The notes under the pieces were generated by a model that worked only from the letters and a program-made list of their open reading frames with translations, had not been told where the DNA came from and searched no databases. From an uncultured Polaribacter sp. (GTDB lineage Bacteria > Bacteroidota > Bacteroidia > Flavobacteriales > Flavobacteriaceae): a stretch of DNA of 64,000 nt. The position numbers and the translations under genes are program-made. Positions 27,698 to 36,436 of the stretch are shown here, one piece after another (within the stretch, counting starts at the first letter, position 1; every line of letters starts with the position of its first letter). The stretch is from NCBI GenBank assembly GCA_947497755.1, contig CANMHT010000006.1:1-64000 (forward strand), in the 5' to 3' direction.

Positions 27698-29095
27698 TTA
27701 TTTTTTATTTAAAATTTCTTTTAATTGTTGTTTGTAGGTTCTGGAAAGTTTAATCCAAATACCATTTTCTAACATAAGTTGCGTGGCATTAATAATTTTA
27801 ATCGTATGAATATTTACAATAAATGATCTATGTATACGAATAAAATCTTTTGGAGGAAGTAAGGTTAAAATTTCGGTTAATGAACTTCTTTCTATTTCAG
27901 GATTATTTTTGTTTCTCATATAGATTTCAACGTAATGACCATCAGATTTTAGATACAAAATCTCATTGGTATTAATCACTGCTTTGCTTTTTAAATGAAT
28001 AAAATTATCAGTAGGTTTTTGTATGGTATGTTGGTTGTTAAATTCCTCTAGTTCTTCTTGTAATTTATCTAATTCTTTTCTATTAGTTCTGTAATTTTTT
28101 AAAATGATAAAACCAAATATTAATACAATAAAAAGTACCAGCAATACGATGAATAATCCAGATTTTAAAAACTCCTTTTTTTGGTCTTTTTCATTCAAAC
28201 GATCATTAAGGTCATTATTTTTTGCAACTCTACTTCTAGTATTTCCAGAAATGATTGTCATTGCATTATTAGGATTAATTCTTGCTCCATTTTTAGCTGT
28301 TTTTTCTAATGCATAAAACTGATCAGACAATTCTTTGTTTCCTAAATGTTTATATGCTCGTGCTAGTAAATTATAACTTTGGGGAATAGTAGGTTTAAAA
28401 TTGATTTCTTTGGCTATTCTAAGTGAAGAGTCAGCATAAGCAACAGTCTTTTGATAGTCCTTTTTTAAAATATAAATATCACTTATTCGATTAAAATTAG
28501 AGGCAATAAAATTTTTAATTGGCATTCTGCTAGTTGTATTTTTTTGCGCTTTAAATCCTTGTACAGATTTTTTAAAATAATACAAAGAACTATCTAAGTG
28601 ATTGGCTAAATAATAATTGGCTCCCATATTCATACGAGCCATATTTGCTGCTATAAAATCCTTTTCTAAAACATAATGTTTTTCTAGCTTTTTAAAGTAA
28701 TACGTAGCAGAATCGGCATAAGAAGTATGCATATGGTTTAGTGCAATGTTATTTAATAAGCCATAAAATGCCTTGATTTGTTTGTGCTTTTTAGCCAAGC
28801 TTTTTCCTTTGTAGAAAAAAACAATGCTTTTCTGAAAGTTTCTTTTTCTATTTTCAGTGACTCCTAATAAAGACAAAGCCCTTATTTGAGAAACAGGAAG
28901 TTTGTTGTTTTCAGAAATTTTTAAAATCTGAGTAGCAAATTTTTTAATGCTATCTGTACTTCTTCTATTCAGATTTACTTTCTGAAACAATGCATTGATC
29001 TCTTTTTGAGCATCAGTTTGATCCTGAGAAAATAGAAAAATACTATTGAAAAAAAAGACTAGTGAGAAAAGGAGTTTACTGGTTTTTACAAGCAT
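27698..29095 (-). CDS. TPR membrane protein with C-terminal LytTR DNA-binding domain
   Basis: A 465-residue protein. The N-terminal signal segment (LLFSLVFFFNSIFLFSQ) is followed by TPR-like helical repeats (about 30-280: RALSLLGVTENRKRNFQKSIVFFYKGKSLAK, SYNLLARAYKHLGNKELSDQFYAL). One membrane segment (SGLFIVLLVLFIVLIFGFIIL, about 308-330) leads to a coiled coil and a cytoplasmic LytTR domain (about 365-465: INTNEILYLKSDGHYVEIYMRN, FIRIHRSFIVNIHTIKI). It is a one-component transmembrane regulator: periplasmic TPR sensor joined to a DNA-binding domain. Target genes unknown. Confidence 0.88.
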   Translation of the reverse strand: MLVKTSKLLFSLVFFFNSIFLFSQDQTDAQKEINALFQKVNLNRRSTDSIKKFATQILKISENNKLPVSQIRALSLLGVTENRKRNFQKSIVFFYKGKSLAKKHKQIKAFYGLLNNIALNHMHTSYADSATYYFKKLEKHYVLEKDFIAANMARMNMGANYYLANHLDSSLYYFKKSVQGFKAQKNTTSRMPIKNFIASNFNRISDIYILKKDYQKTVAYADSSLRIAKEINFKPTIPQSYNLLARAYKHLGNKELSDQFYALEKTAKNGARINPNNAMTIISGNTRSRVAKNNDLNDRLNEKDQKKEFLKSGLFIVLLVLFIVLIFGFIILKNYRTNRKELDKLQEELEEFNNQHTIQKPTDNFIHLKSKAVINTNEILYLKSDGHYVEIYMRNKNNPEIERSSLTEILTLLPPKDFIRIHRSFIVNIHTIKIINATQLMLENGIWIKLSRTYKQQLKEILNKK

Positions 29096-29188
29096 AGCTA
29101 TTTTGATGATTATTTGCTAAAACCTAAAAATACATTTTTTTAGCATACAAATGCTCATAGATTAAACTCCTTTAATAATTAGTAGTAA

Positions 29189-29647
29189 CTACTCTAAAGG
29201 TCTAAGAAAAATAGCTTCTCTAATTACTTGCCAACGATTTTCTTCAAAACGAAGCTCAATATTGCATAAAAGTCTCATTTCTTTTCCATTCATTCCACTA
29301 TGTTGTCTTGTAAGAACACAGACAGCAGAGTTTCCAATAATATTAAAGTCATGCCAATCTGCCCAAGTGTTTAATTGAGTGTTTCCTTCTTTTGCTTGGG
29401 CAGCAAAGTGTTCTTTAAACTCTTGTTTGTTATAGGTAATTACTTTGCTGTCGGGTAGCACCAAAGTTGTATGGAAATCTTTATGATAAATAGTTTCTAA
29501 AGCTTCAACATCAAAGTTGGTTGCTCTATCAATTAAATAATCCATAGCTTTGCGAATTGCTTCTTTTGTATGGGTTTTATTTTGTGCGTTTGTAGTCATA
29601 GTAAAAATGATTAAAAATGTGAAACATAATTGTTTTAAATAAGGCAT
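29189..29647 (-). CDS. Secreted NTF2-like (SnoaL/DUF4440-type) protein
   Basis: A 152-residue protein with a signal peptide (MPYLKQLCFTFLIIFTMTTNAQ). A single NTF2-like cone fold follows: an N-terminal helix (AIRKAMDYLIDRATNFDVEALETIYHKDFHTTL) and strands ending SAVCVLTRQHSGMNGKEMRLLCNIELRFEENRWQVI. Such proteins bind small ligands or act as isomerase- or hydrolase-like enzymes; the pocket residues do not allow a substrate call. It is a single gene between the TPR-LytTR regulator and the AraC regulator. Confidence 0.8.
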   Translation of the reverse strand: MPYLKQLCFTFLIIFTMTTNAQNKTHTKEAIRKAMDYLIDRATNFDVEALETIYHKDFHTTLVLPDSKVITYNKQEFKEHFAAQAKEGNTQLNTWADWHDFNIIGNSAVCVLTRQHSGMNGKEMRLLCNIELRFEENRWQVIREAIFLRPLE

Positions 29648-29722
29648 AGATATGCGGTTTTTATCAATTAATTTATGTCTACAAAGATGCGTCGTTCAAC
29701 TAATAAAGGTGCTACCAATTAC

Positions 29723-30595
29723 TTATAAAGATGTGCCATTTTGATAATCTAAACGAAATTCAATAGGAGAAAGTCCTGTTTTTTGTTTAAAGAAACGTGA
29801 TAAGTGATTTGCTTCTGAAAAATGAAATACATGTGCAATTTCTGAAACGGTTTTTGAAGTATGGATAAGCTTCATTTTTATTTCAAATAGCAATCTCGAT
29901 TTAATAAATTCTGTTACCGTAACATTGAATTGATTTTTAACGGCCTTATTAAGAGAAATTCTACTAATGTTCATCAGTGAAGCATAATCTTCAACACGTT
30001 GATAATTGTATATGTGTTTTTCTACTAACTTTCTAAATTGATAAGCAGTATTGTCTGCTGAAATAGCTTCTTTTAAATTGTTTTGTTGTGAATAGTTTCG
30101 ATTAAGGTTGATTAAAATATAATACAAAAGCGATCTAATTATATGTACACTATCACTCTTAGGATTGACCAACTCATACTTTATTTCTGATAGTTTTAGT
30201 AAATGATTATGGATGTAAGTAGCATCAACATCCATAATAAGTGGGAATTTGGTTTGATAAAAATAGAGTAGTCGAATCAAAAAATATTGATCAGAAAAAA
30301 AATCATTTAAAAAATCATCTTGAAATAAGAGTAACTGACCTTCAAATTTTGAAAAGTCAACATGCCAAGAATGATGTTGATGTTTTGATATAAATACAAT
30401 AGAATTAGGTTTAAGTGTTAACAATTCATCATTCAATTTTAGAAAGCCATTTGCTTTTTTTAAAAAGAAAATCTGAAAATAATCTGCAGATACAGTTTCT
30501 GAACTCACTTCAAAAGGGCATTCAGACTGAAAATCAATAGTGTTAAGTAATAAATTTACTCCGCAAACTGTTTTGTCAAACTTAATATGTTGCAT
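29723..30595 (-). CDS. AraC-family transcriptional regulator
   Basis: A 290-residue protein with an N-terminal cupin-like sensing domain (about 1-150, including FISKHQHHSWHVDF). The C-terminal two-HTH AraC domain (about 190-285) has YASLMNISRISLNKAVKNQFNVTVTEFIKSRLLFEIKMKL and VSEIAHVFHFSEANHLSRFFKQKTGLSPIEFR. It probably controls one of its neighbours: the MBL-fold lipoprotein upstream on the same strand or the NTF2-like gene downstream. The effector is unknown. Confidence 0.92.
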   Translation of the reverse strand: MQHIKFDKTVCGVNLLLNTIDFQSECPFEVSSETVSADYFQIFFLKKANGFLKLNDELLTLKPNSIVFISKHQHHSWHVDFSKFEGQLLLFQDDFLNDFFSDQYFLIRLLYFYQTKFPLIMDVDATYIHNHLLKLSEIKYELVNPKSDSVHIIRSLLYYILINLNRNYSQQNNLKEAISADNTAYQFRKLVEKHIYNYQRVEDYASLMNISRISLNKAVKNQFNVTVTEFIKSRLLFEIKMKLIHTSKTVSEIAHVFHFSEANHLSRFFKQKTGLSPIEFRLDYQNGTSL

Positions 30596-30658
30596 AATGT
30601 ATATTGATTTAAAGTGATGGTAAACACTTTTATAAAATTAAACAAATCAATTGAGAAA

Positions 30659-31483
30659 TTACAGTTTTATAAAGTCTCCATCATTAGGAACAATAATATC
30701 AACTTGAGCTTTCTTTGCTTCTTTTCGGATGATTTCTCTTGTGGTTTTACAATGATCTAAAGCTTCCATATGTACAGCAATTATTTTGGCTTTAGGTGTA
30801 AACTTAGCCAATTCTATTGCTTTTTTTTCATCCATTAGAATAGTTTCTCCTCCAAAGACAGCACCACCAGAATTAACAATAATAATATCTGGATTGTATT
30901 TTTTGATATTGTTTTTTATTTCATTGTCAAATAAACAATCTCCAACAATGTAAATGGTAGGATATGATTTTGCTTTTAGTACAAAACCAGAAACTTTCCC
31001 CAATGCTTTTAACATATGATCAGGTCCATGTTTTCCGTTGGTTCTTATAATGGTTGTACCCTTAAATTCTTCTTTGTTTTCAATTAGAGAAACATTTTTA
31101 AATGGACTTTTTTCAAAAACACCTTTATCAAAAGGTTGCCCAAATAAAGGAATATTAGGGTTAATATATTTCTTTGCAGCAGTATCAAAATGATCTAAAT
31201 GAGTATGAGTTACTAAAATTGCATCCAGTCCATTTGTGATTTGTTTAATTGGAAGTGGTAAGTCTACCGTTGGATTTAAATTTTTATTTGGTATTACAAA
31301 AGACATAAAACTGTTTTTAGCAGACAATGAAGGATCTACTAAAAATGTTTTTCCGTTGTGGTTTATTTTTAATGTAGCATTTCTAATGAATTGAATATCT
31401 ACAGGTTTTGTTGCTGTGTTATTTAATGAGCTACATGCAGCTAAGACAACTGATGCAACTATTAATAAGAATGATTTTTTCAT
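30659..31483 (-). CDS. MBL-fold metal-dependent hydrolase, lipoprotein
   Basis: A 274-residue protein with a lipoprotein signal (MKKSFLLIVASVVLAACSS). The zinc-binding motif THTHLDHFD is HxHxDH, and later His/Asp ligands are in KHGPDH, IVGDCLFD and HMEALDH. It is similar to the UlaG/RomA-like branch of lactonase-fold proteins. It is probably membrane-anchored facing the periplasm. Substrate unknown. It is divergent from the porin at 31688, sharing a 204-nt region that carries a Crp/Fnr-like palindrome. Confidence 0.87.
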   Translation of the reverse strand: MKKSFLLIVASVVLAACSSLNNTATKPVDIQFIRNATLKINHNGKTFLVDPSLSAKNSFMSFVIPNKNLNPTVDLPLPIKQITNGLDAILVTHTHLDHFDTAAKKYINPNIPLFGQPFDKGVFEKSPFKNVSLIENKEEFKGTTIIRTNGKHGPDHMLKALGKVSGFVLKAKSYPTIYIVGDCLFDNEIKNNIKKYNPDIIIVNSGGAVFGGETILMDEKKAIELAKFTPKAKIIAVHMEALDHCKTTREIIRKEAKKAQVDIIVPNDGDFIKL

Positions 31484-31617
31484 GATAACTGATATTAAAA
31501 GTGCAAAGATCTGGTCTTCTTAACAGCTTTATTGTACCAGTTTTTTATAAATGTATACCATTTTGATAAAGTGTTAATTGTAGAACTAGCTTTAAAATAT
31601 GAGCAGGAATTTAATTC

Positions 31618-31631
31618 ATGACAAAAATCAT
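31618..31631. promoter_or_regulatory. Crp/Fnr-like palindrome ATGA-N6-TCAT upstream of the porin
   Basis: ATGACAAAAATCAT is centred at 31624.5. The TTTG of the predicted -7 box (CACCTTTG, 31654-31661) ends exactly 36.5 nt downstream, which places the site near -41.5, the usual class II activator position. The same geometry is found before napD. Confidence 0.6.
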
Positions 31632-31653
31632 AAATTAAGTTTTTAAATAGAAT

Positions 31654-31661
31654 CACCTTTG
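31654..31661 (+). promoter_or_regulatory. Predicted -7 element (CACCTTTG) of the porin promoter
   Basis: It keeps the TTTG of the TAnnTTTG consensus but has CA instead of TA. That fits a weak promoter needing an activator. The start codon is 27 nt downstream. Confidence 0.4.
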
Positions 31662-31687
31662 TATGGAAAATCATAAGATATATAGAT

Positions 31688-32914
31688 ATGAAATTAAAGA
31701 ATACCATTTTATTGATTCTATTTTTTATAGGATTTACAAACCTTTTTGCGCAATTAAAAGTAGACGCAGAAATTAGACCAAGAACAGAATATAGACATGG
31801 ATTTAAAACCTTATTTCCAGATAATGCAAAAGCTGCTTTTTTTACATCTCAAAGAACAAGACTTAATTTTTCGCACTCCATAGAGAAATTAAATTTTTAT
31901 ATGAGTCTACAAGATGTAAGAGTGTGGGGAGATGTTCCGCAATTAAATAATTCTGATGCTAATGGATTTAGCTTGCACCAAGCTTGGGGAGAATTATTGT
32001 TAGACTCAAATTTTAGTTTAAAGTTAGGGCGTCAAGAAGTAGCCTATGATGATCAAAGAATGTTTGGTAGTGTAGGTTGGGCACAACAAGCACGTAGTCA
32101 TGATTTAGCTTTATTAAAGTATAAAAAGAATAATTTTAAATTAGATGTTGGTTTGGCATTTAATCAATCTAAAGAAAATCTTACAGGTACTAACTTAACT
32201 ACTCCAAAAACCTATAAGTCGATGCAATATGCATGGATGCATAAAAAATGGAATCATTTTTCTGCTAGCTTTTTACTATTAAATAACGGATTACAATCTG
32301 CAAGCGGAATTAAATATAGTCAGACTATAGGTGCACATTTAAAATCTAAAAAGAACCGTTTTAATTATACTGCAAATCTTTATTATCAATTTGGAAATGA
32401 CGTAGCGAACAATGATTTAAGCGCTTATTTATTAGGTTTGGAAGCAAATTATAAAGCAACTAATAAAACAGCCTTTGGTTTAGGTTTCGAATTGATAAGT
32501 GGAAATGATTACAATACTGCAGCAGGAAAAAACAATGCATTCACTCCTTTTTATGGTACCAATCATAAATTCAATGGATTTATGGATTATTTCTATGTAG
32601 GAAACCATGCAAATAATGTTGGTTTAGTAGATTTTTATGTCAAAGCAAATTTTAAACTAAATACCAAATCTAGTTTAACAGCTTTTATTCATAATTTTTC
32701 TGCAGCAGCAGATATCAATAATACAGTTACGAAACAATTAGGTACAGAATTGGATGTGGTTTATGCTTATAAATTTACAAAAGAGATTGGTTTAAAAGCG
32801 GGATATTCTCAGATGTTTGCAGCAGACGGAATGGAAGTTCTAAAAGCAAACACAGATAATAATACAAACAATTGGGCATGGGTTATGCTAACAATAAAAC
32901 CTACATTATTTTAA
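31688..32914 (+). CDS. Alginate-export-family porin
   Basis: A 408-residue protein with a signal peptide (MKLKNTILLILFFIGFTNLFAQ). The barrel pattern begins DAEIRPRTEYRHGF and includes LHQAWGELLLDSNFSLKLGRQEVAYDDQRMFG, typical of AlgE-type outer-membrane channels. It ends WVMLTIKPTLF. No alginate genes are present. Its position before the nitrate reductase operon and the shared operator suggest it passes nitrate, nitrite or another anaerobic substrate. A strong terminator follows, so it is a separate transcript from nap. Confidence 0.83.
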   Translation: MKLKNTILLILFFIGFTNLFAQLKVDAEIRPRTEYRHGFKTLFPDNAKAAFFTSQRTRLNFSHSIEKLNFYMSLQDVRVWGDVPQLNNSDANGFSLHQAWGELLLDSNFSLKLGRQEVAYDDQRMFGSVGWAQQARSHDLALLKYKKNNFKLDVGLAFNQSKENLTGTNLTTPKTYKSMQYAWMHKKWNHFSASFLLLNNGLQSASGIKYSQTIGAHLKSKKNRFNYTANLYYQFGNDVANNDLSAYLLGLEANYKATNKTAFGLGFELISGNDYNTAAGKNNAFTPFYGTNHKFNGFMDYFYVGNHANNVGLVDFYVKANFKLNTKSSLTAFIHNFSAAADINNTVTKQLGTELDVVYAYKFTKEIGLKAGYSQMFAADGMEVLKANTDNNTNNWAWVMLTIKPTLF

Positions 32915-32937
32915 CAAAAAAAGAGAAAATGATTATT

Positions 32938-32967
32938 AAAAGGCATTCAAATTTGAATGCCTTTTTT
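32938..32967 (+). terminator. Rho-independent terminator after the porin
   Basis: AAAAGGCATTCAA and TTGAATGCCTTTT form a perfect stem of 13 bp with a two-base loop, extended by T6. It lies 24 nt after the porin stop. Confidence 0.9.
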
Positions 32968-33105
32968 ATTTATACTAATTATAAATAAATGAGTCTTTTT
33001 TTGTTTGTGAATAATAAGTTTTAAATTTAAAAAGCTGATTGTTAGTTATTTGTGTATTTGTTTTGTGGCTGCTAGGTGTTTGGTGAAATACACTTTAGAG
33101 ACAAT

Positions 33106-33121
33106 CATGATAAATATCATG
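33106..33121. promoter_or_regulatory. Crp/Fnr-like operator upstream of napD
   Basis: CATGATAAATATCATG is a perfect palindrome containing ATGA-N6-TCAT and close to the Fnr half-sites TGAT/ATCA. Its centre (33113.5) lies 36.5 nt before the end of the -7 TTTG at 33150, identical to the porin promoter. Confidence 0.65.
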
Positions 33122-33142
33122 CTTAGAGCTAACAATTATATA

Positions 33143-33150
33143 GAAATTTG
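33143..33150 (+). promoter_or_regulatory. Predicted -7 element (GAAATTTG) of the nap promoter
   Basis: TTTG is retained but the TA is replaced by GA, as in other activator-dependent promoters. It is 23 nt upstream of napD. Confidence 0.4.
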
Positions 33151-33173
33151 AAATCAACCAAGATAAAAGCCCT

Positions 33174-33413
33174 ATGCCAATAAAAAGTTACTTAGCACAT
33201 CCACATAATGGTAAAAAAGAAATACTTATAAATGCATTATCAGCTTTAAGTAATTGTGAAATAATTCCTGCCGAAAATAAAGAAGTTGTGGTACTTATCA
33301 CAGAAACGGATACCGAAGAACAGGATAAAAAACTAAAAGAACAAATAGAAACCATAGATAGCCTAAAATTATTGGCTTTAGTTTCTGGATTTAACAACCC
33401 AAAAAGCAATTAA
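33174..33413 (+). CDS. napD: NapD-like chaperone for periplasmic nitrate reductase
   Basis: A 79-residue cytoplasmic protein with the ferredoxin-like fold size of NapD and the pattern LINALSALSNCEIIPAENKEVVVLITETDTEEQDKKLKEQIETIDSLKLLALVSGF. NapD binds the Tat signal of NapA and delays export until the cofactor is inserted. It starts the operon and ends only 2 nt before napA, which strongly supports the call although the sequence is divergent. Confidence 0.8.
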   Translation: MPIKSYLAHPHNGKKEILINALSALSNCEIIPAENKEVVVLITETDTEEQDKKLKEQIETIDSLKLLALVSGFNNPKSN

Positions 33414-33415
33414 AT

Positions 33416-35740
33416 ATGAGTGCCACTTTAACAAGTAGAAGAAGTTTTATAAAAAAAATGGCAGCTACTGCAGCAATGACAGCAGCAGCAACAATGTTTC
33501 CTGGGATTGTTTTTGCCAGTGAGCAAAATAAAGGAATACCTACAGGAGATTTAGAATGGAAAAAAGGACCTTGCCGCTTTTGTGGAGTTGGTTGTGGTAT
33601 TTTAGTCGGAATTGATAAAGGAAAAGCTGTTGCAGTAAAAGGAGATCCAAACTCTGCTGTAAATAAAGGATTACTTTGTGTAAAAGGCTATCATCAAACG
33701 ATGTGTATTCAGGCAAAAGATAGATTGGAGTATGCATTGGTAAAAAAGAATGGAAAATATGTAAAAACGCCTATAAATGAAGCGCTTGATTTAGTTGCTA
33801 GTAAAATGAAATCTACTATTGAGAAACATGGTAAAGATTCTGTAGCAATGTATACATCAGGGCAATCTACAATTCCAGAAGGGTATGTTGCTTCAAAATT
33901 TATGAAAGGTGCTATTGGAACTAATAATTTAGATTGTAATGCACGTTTGTGTATGGCTAGTGCTGTAGCCGGATTCTTAACTACGTTTGGAGCAGATGAA
34001 CCAATGGGGTGTTATGAAGATTTTAACCATGCAGATTATTTTATCACTTGGGGAAATAATATGGCAGAAATGCATCCAGTATTATTCTCTAGAATGTTAG
34101 AGCAAAAAAATAATAGAGGCGCTAAAATAATAGATTTTGCTACTAGAACAACACGTTCAAGTATGGCGGCAAATAAATCGATATTATTTGAACCACAGAC
34201 AGATTTAGCTGTAGGAAATGCTATTTGTTATGAGATTATAAAAAACGGTTGGGTTAATAAGTTGTTTATTGAAAAGTACTGTAACTTTAGTAAAGGATTA
34301 ACCAATATGGGTTATGGTATAGAAGATAAGTTTAAGTTTAAAGACAAGCCTTCTAAGATTAATTTTGAAGAATATAAGGCATTCTTAGAAGATTATACAC
34401 CAGAAAAAGTAGCTAAATATTCGAATGTTTCGGTAAAAGATATTAAGTATCTGGCTGCTATTTATGGAGATCCAAATAAAAAGGTGATGTCTTTATGGTG
34501 TATGGGAGTAAATCAACATACAAGAGGAACCTGGATGAACAATATCATCTATAATATTCACTTATTAACTGGTAAGATTTCTGAACCAGGGAATAGCCCA
34601 TTTTCGTTAACAGGACAACCATCTGCTTGTGGTACAGCAAGAGAAGTTGGGACTTTTACACACAAACTTCCAAAAGGTGTAGTAATGAATCCTAAGCATA
34701 GAGAACTTGCAGCAAAAATTTGGAAAGTTCCGGTAGAAAAGATTCCATCTAAACCAACCTATCATGCTACAGAAATGTTTAGAGCAATTGATAGAGGAGA
34801 TATTAAGTTTTTGTGGACACAAGTTGTAAATCCATTAGTTTCTTTACCAAGAACAAGTAGGTTTCGTCCTGGGATGGAAAAAGAATCTTGTTTTGTAGTG
34901 GTTTCTGATGTTTTTCCTACACCAACAACTGATGTAGCAGATGTTATTTTACCAGCATCTTGGCATATAGAAAAGTCTGGATTGTATGGTAATTCTGAGA
35001 GAAGAACACAGCATTGGGACCAAATGATAGAAGGTCCTGGAGAAACTACACCAGATGCTTGGATGACAATTGAAGTTGCTAGAAGAATGGGCTATGGAGA
35101 ATTGTTTCCATATTCAAGAGAAAATCACGTAGAAGAAATATATAACGAATACCGTCAGTTTCACAAAGGAAAAAAACACAATATGGCTCCCTTAGAAGTT
35201 TTAAAAGAACAATCTGGAGTTATTTGGCCTTATGTTGATGGTAAATCAACTCAATGGCGTTTTAATGCTAAGTACGATCCAGCTTGTTCTAATGGAGAAG
35301 AATTCCATTTTTATGGAAAACCAGATGGAAAAGCTGTGATTTGGCAACGTCCTTATGAACCAGCAGCAGAATCGCCTGATAAAGAATATCCATTTTGGTT
35401 AAATACAGGAAGGGTAATTGAGCATTGGCATACAGGATCTATGACACGTAGAATACCGGTGTTACATAAGGCGGTTCCAAATGCTTATGTAGAGTTTCAT
35501 CCAGAAGATGCCAAGAAATTGGGAGTAAGAAATGGTGAAAAAATAAAGGTATCTTCAAGAAGAGGCACTTGTATTTTACCAGCTTCTATTAATGAACGAG
35601 GACTGCCAACTAAAGGGCAAGTTTTTGTACCCTTTTTTGATGAAAACATGCTAATTAACGATACTACATTAGATGCATTTTGTCCTATCTCTAAAGAGCC
35701 AGATTATAAAAAATGTGCAGTTAAAGTAGAAAAAGTATAG
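33416..35740 (+). CDS. napA: Periplasmic nitrate reductase catalytic subunit
   Basis: A 774-residue protein. The Tat signal is SRRSFIKKMAATAAMTAAATMFPGIVFA (RR at 8-9). The [4Fe-4S] cluster ligands are Cys53, 56, 60 and 88 (CRFCGVGC...LLC). The molybdenum ligand is Cys179 in NARLCMASA. The bis-MGD binding domains and the C-terminal LNTGRVIEHWHTGSMTRR motif are typical of NapA. It reduces nitrate to nitrite in the periplasm. Assimilatory Nas enzymes are excluded by the Tat signal and neighbours. It is the core gene of a napD-A-B-cytochrome-FeS-NrfD operon. Confidence 0.96.
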   Translation: MSATLTSRRSFIKKMAATAAMTAAATMFPGIVFASEQNKGIPTGDLEWKKGPCRFCGVGCGILVGIDKGKAVAVKGDPNSAVNKGLLCVKGYHQTMCIQAKDRLEYALVKKNGKYVKTPINEALDLVASKMKSTIEKHGKDSVAMYTSGQSTIPEGYVASKFMKGAIGTNNLDCNARLCMASAVAGFLTTFGADEPMGCYEDFNHADYFITWGNNMAEMHPVLFSRMLEQKNNRGAKIIDFATRTTRSSMAANKSILFEPQTDLAVGNAICYEIIKNGWVNKLFIEKYCNFSKGLTNMGYGIEDKFKFKDKPSKINFEEYKAFLEDYTPEKVAKYSNVSVKDIKYLAAIYGDPNKKVMSLWCMGVNQHTRGTWMNNIIYNIHLLTGKISEPGNSPFSLTGQPSACGTAREVGTFTHKLPKGVVMNPKHRELAAKIWKVPVEKIPSKPTYHATEMFRAIDRGDIKFLWTQVVNPLVSLPRTSRFRPGMEKESCFVVVSDVFPTPTTDVADVILPASWHIEKSGLYGNSERRTQHWDQMIEGPGETTPDAWMTIEVARRMGYGELFPYSRENHVEEIYNEYRQFHKGKKHNMAPLEVLKEQSGVIWPYVDGKSTQWRFNAKYDPACSNGEEFHFYGKPDGKAVIWQRPYEPAAESPDKEYPFWLNTGRVIEHWHTGSMTRRIPVLHKAVPNAYVEFHPEDAKKLGVRNGEKIKVSSRRGTCILPASINERGLPTKGQVFVPFFDENMLINDTTLDAFCPISKEPDYKKCAVKVEKV

Positions 35741-35743
35741 CTT

Positions 35744-36436
35744 ATGAGAAAACGATTAGGCATTATATCATTATTTATTATTCTATTTATTGCTTTTATA
35801 GCCATATGGAATTATAGTTATCAAACAGGGAAAGAAGAAGCGTATGTTCCAATTTCTAGAGAGCATTCACAAATCGTAATTCCTTCAGAAAAAGGGGTGT
35901 TTAAAAGAGCAGATCAAGCAATAAATTATGCTGATATGCCCGTAGATGAAAAACATCAAAGATCTTTAAAAACCTATTATAAGAATAGAGCATATCATGG
36001 AGCTCCTCCAAGTATTCCTCATGAAGTAAGTAGTGAACGAAATATGGGAGATAATTCTTGTTTAAAGTGTCATGAAAATGGAGGATTCACAGAAAAGTTT
36101 AAAGCATATACGCCAATTACACCACATCCAGAATTAGTGAATTGTAGACAATGTCATGTACCTCAAAAAACACAAGGATTGTTTACGGCTTTTCAGTATA
36201 GAAAAATTGAGATGCCAAAAGTTGGAGCTAATAATGCATTGTTAACGAGTCCGCCAGTAATTCCACATCAAATACAATTAAGAGAAAGCTGTTTGTCTTG
36301 TCATGCAGGACCAAGTGCACCCAAAGAAATTAGAGTATCGCACCCAGAAAGAGTTAATTGTAGACAATGTCATGTAATTAACAATAAGGAAATTAAAGAT
36401 ATTGATGTTTTTATAAGAAAGAAAAAAGATGAATAA
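35744..36436 (+). CDS. napB: NapB-like cytochrome c subunit with four haem motifs
   Basis: A 230-residue protein. The N-terminal hydrophobic segment (LGIISLFIILFIAFIAIWNYS) is a signal anchor. Four CxxCH sites occur: CLKCH, CRQCH, CLSCH, CRQCH. The first pair (SCLKCH...HPELVNCRQCHVPQ) and second (SCLSCH...HPERVNCRQCHV) look like one diheme unit duplicated. NapB is normally diheme and passes electrons to NapA. It starts 3 nt after napA, so the role as electron-transfer partner is secure even with the extra hemes. It overlaps the next start by 8 nt. Confidence 0.85.
   Translation: MRKRLGIISLFIILFIAFIAIWNYSYQTGKEEAYVPISREHSQIVIPSEKGVFKRADQAINYADMPVDEKHQRSLKTYYKNRAYHGAPPSIPHEVSSERNMGDNSCLKCHENGGFTEKFKAYTPITPHPELVNCRQCHVPQKTQGLFTAFQYRKIEMPKVGANNALLTSPPVIPHQIQLRESCLSCHAGPSAPKEIRVSHPERVNCRQCHVINNKEIKDIDVFIRKKKDE

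Noticed and set aside
31495-31707. 70-aa minus-strand ORF between the MBL and porin genes
   Set aside because: It overlaps the porin start and the predicted promoter region, and its sequence has no protein-like features.
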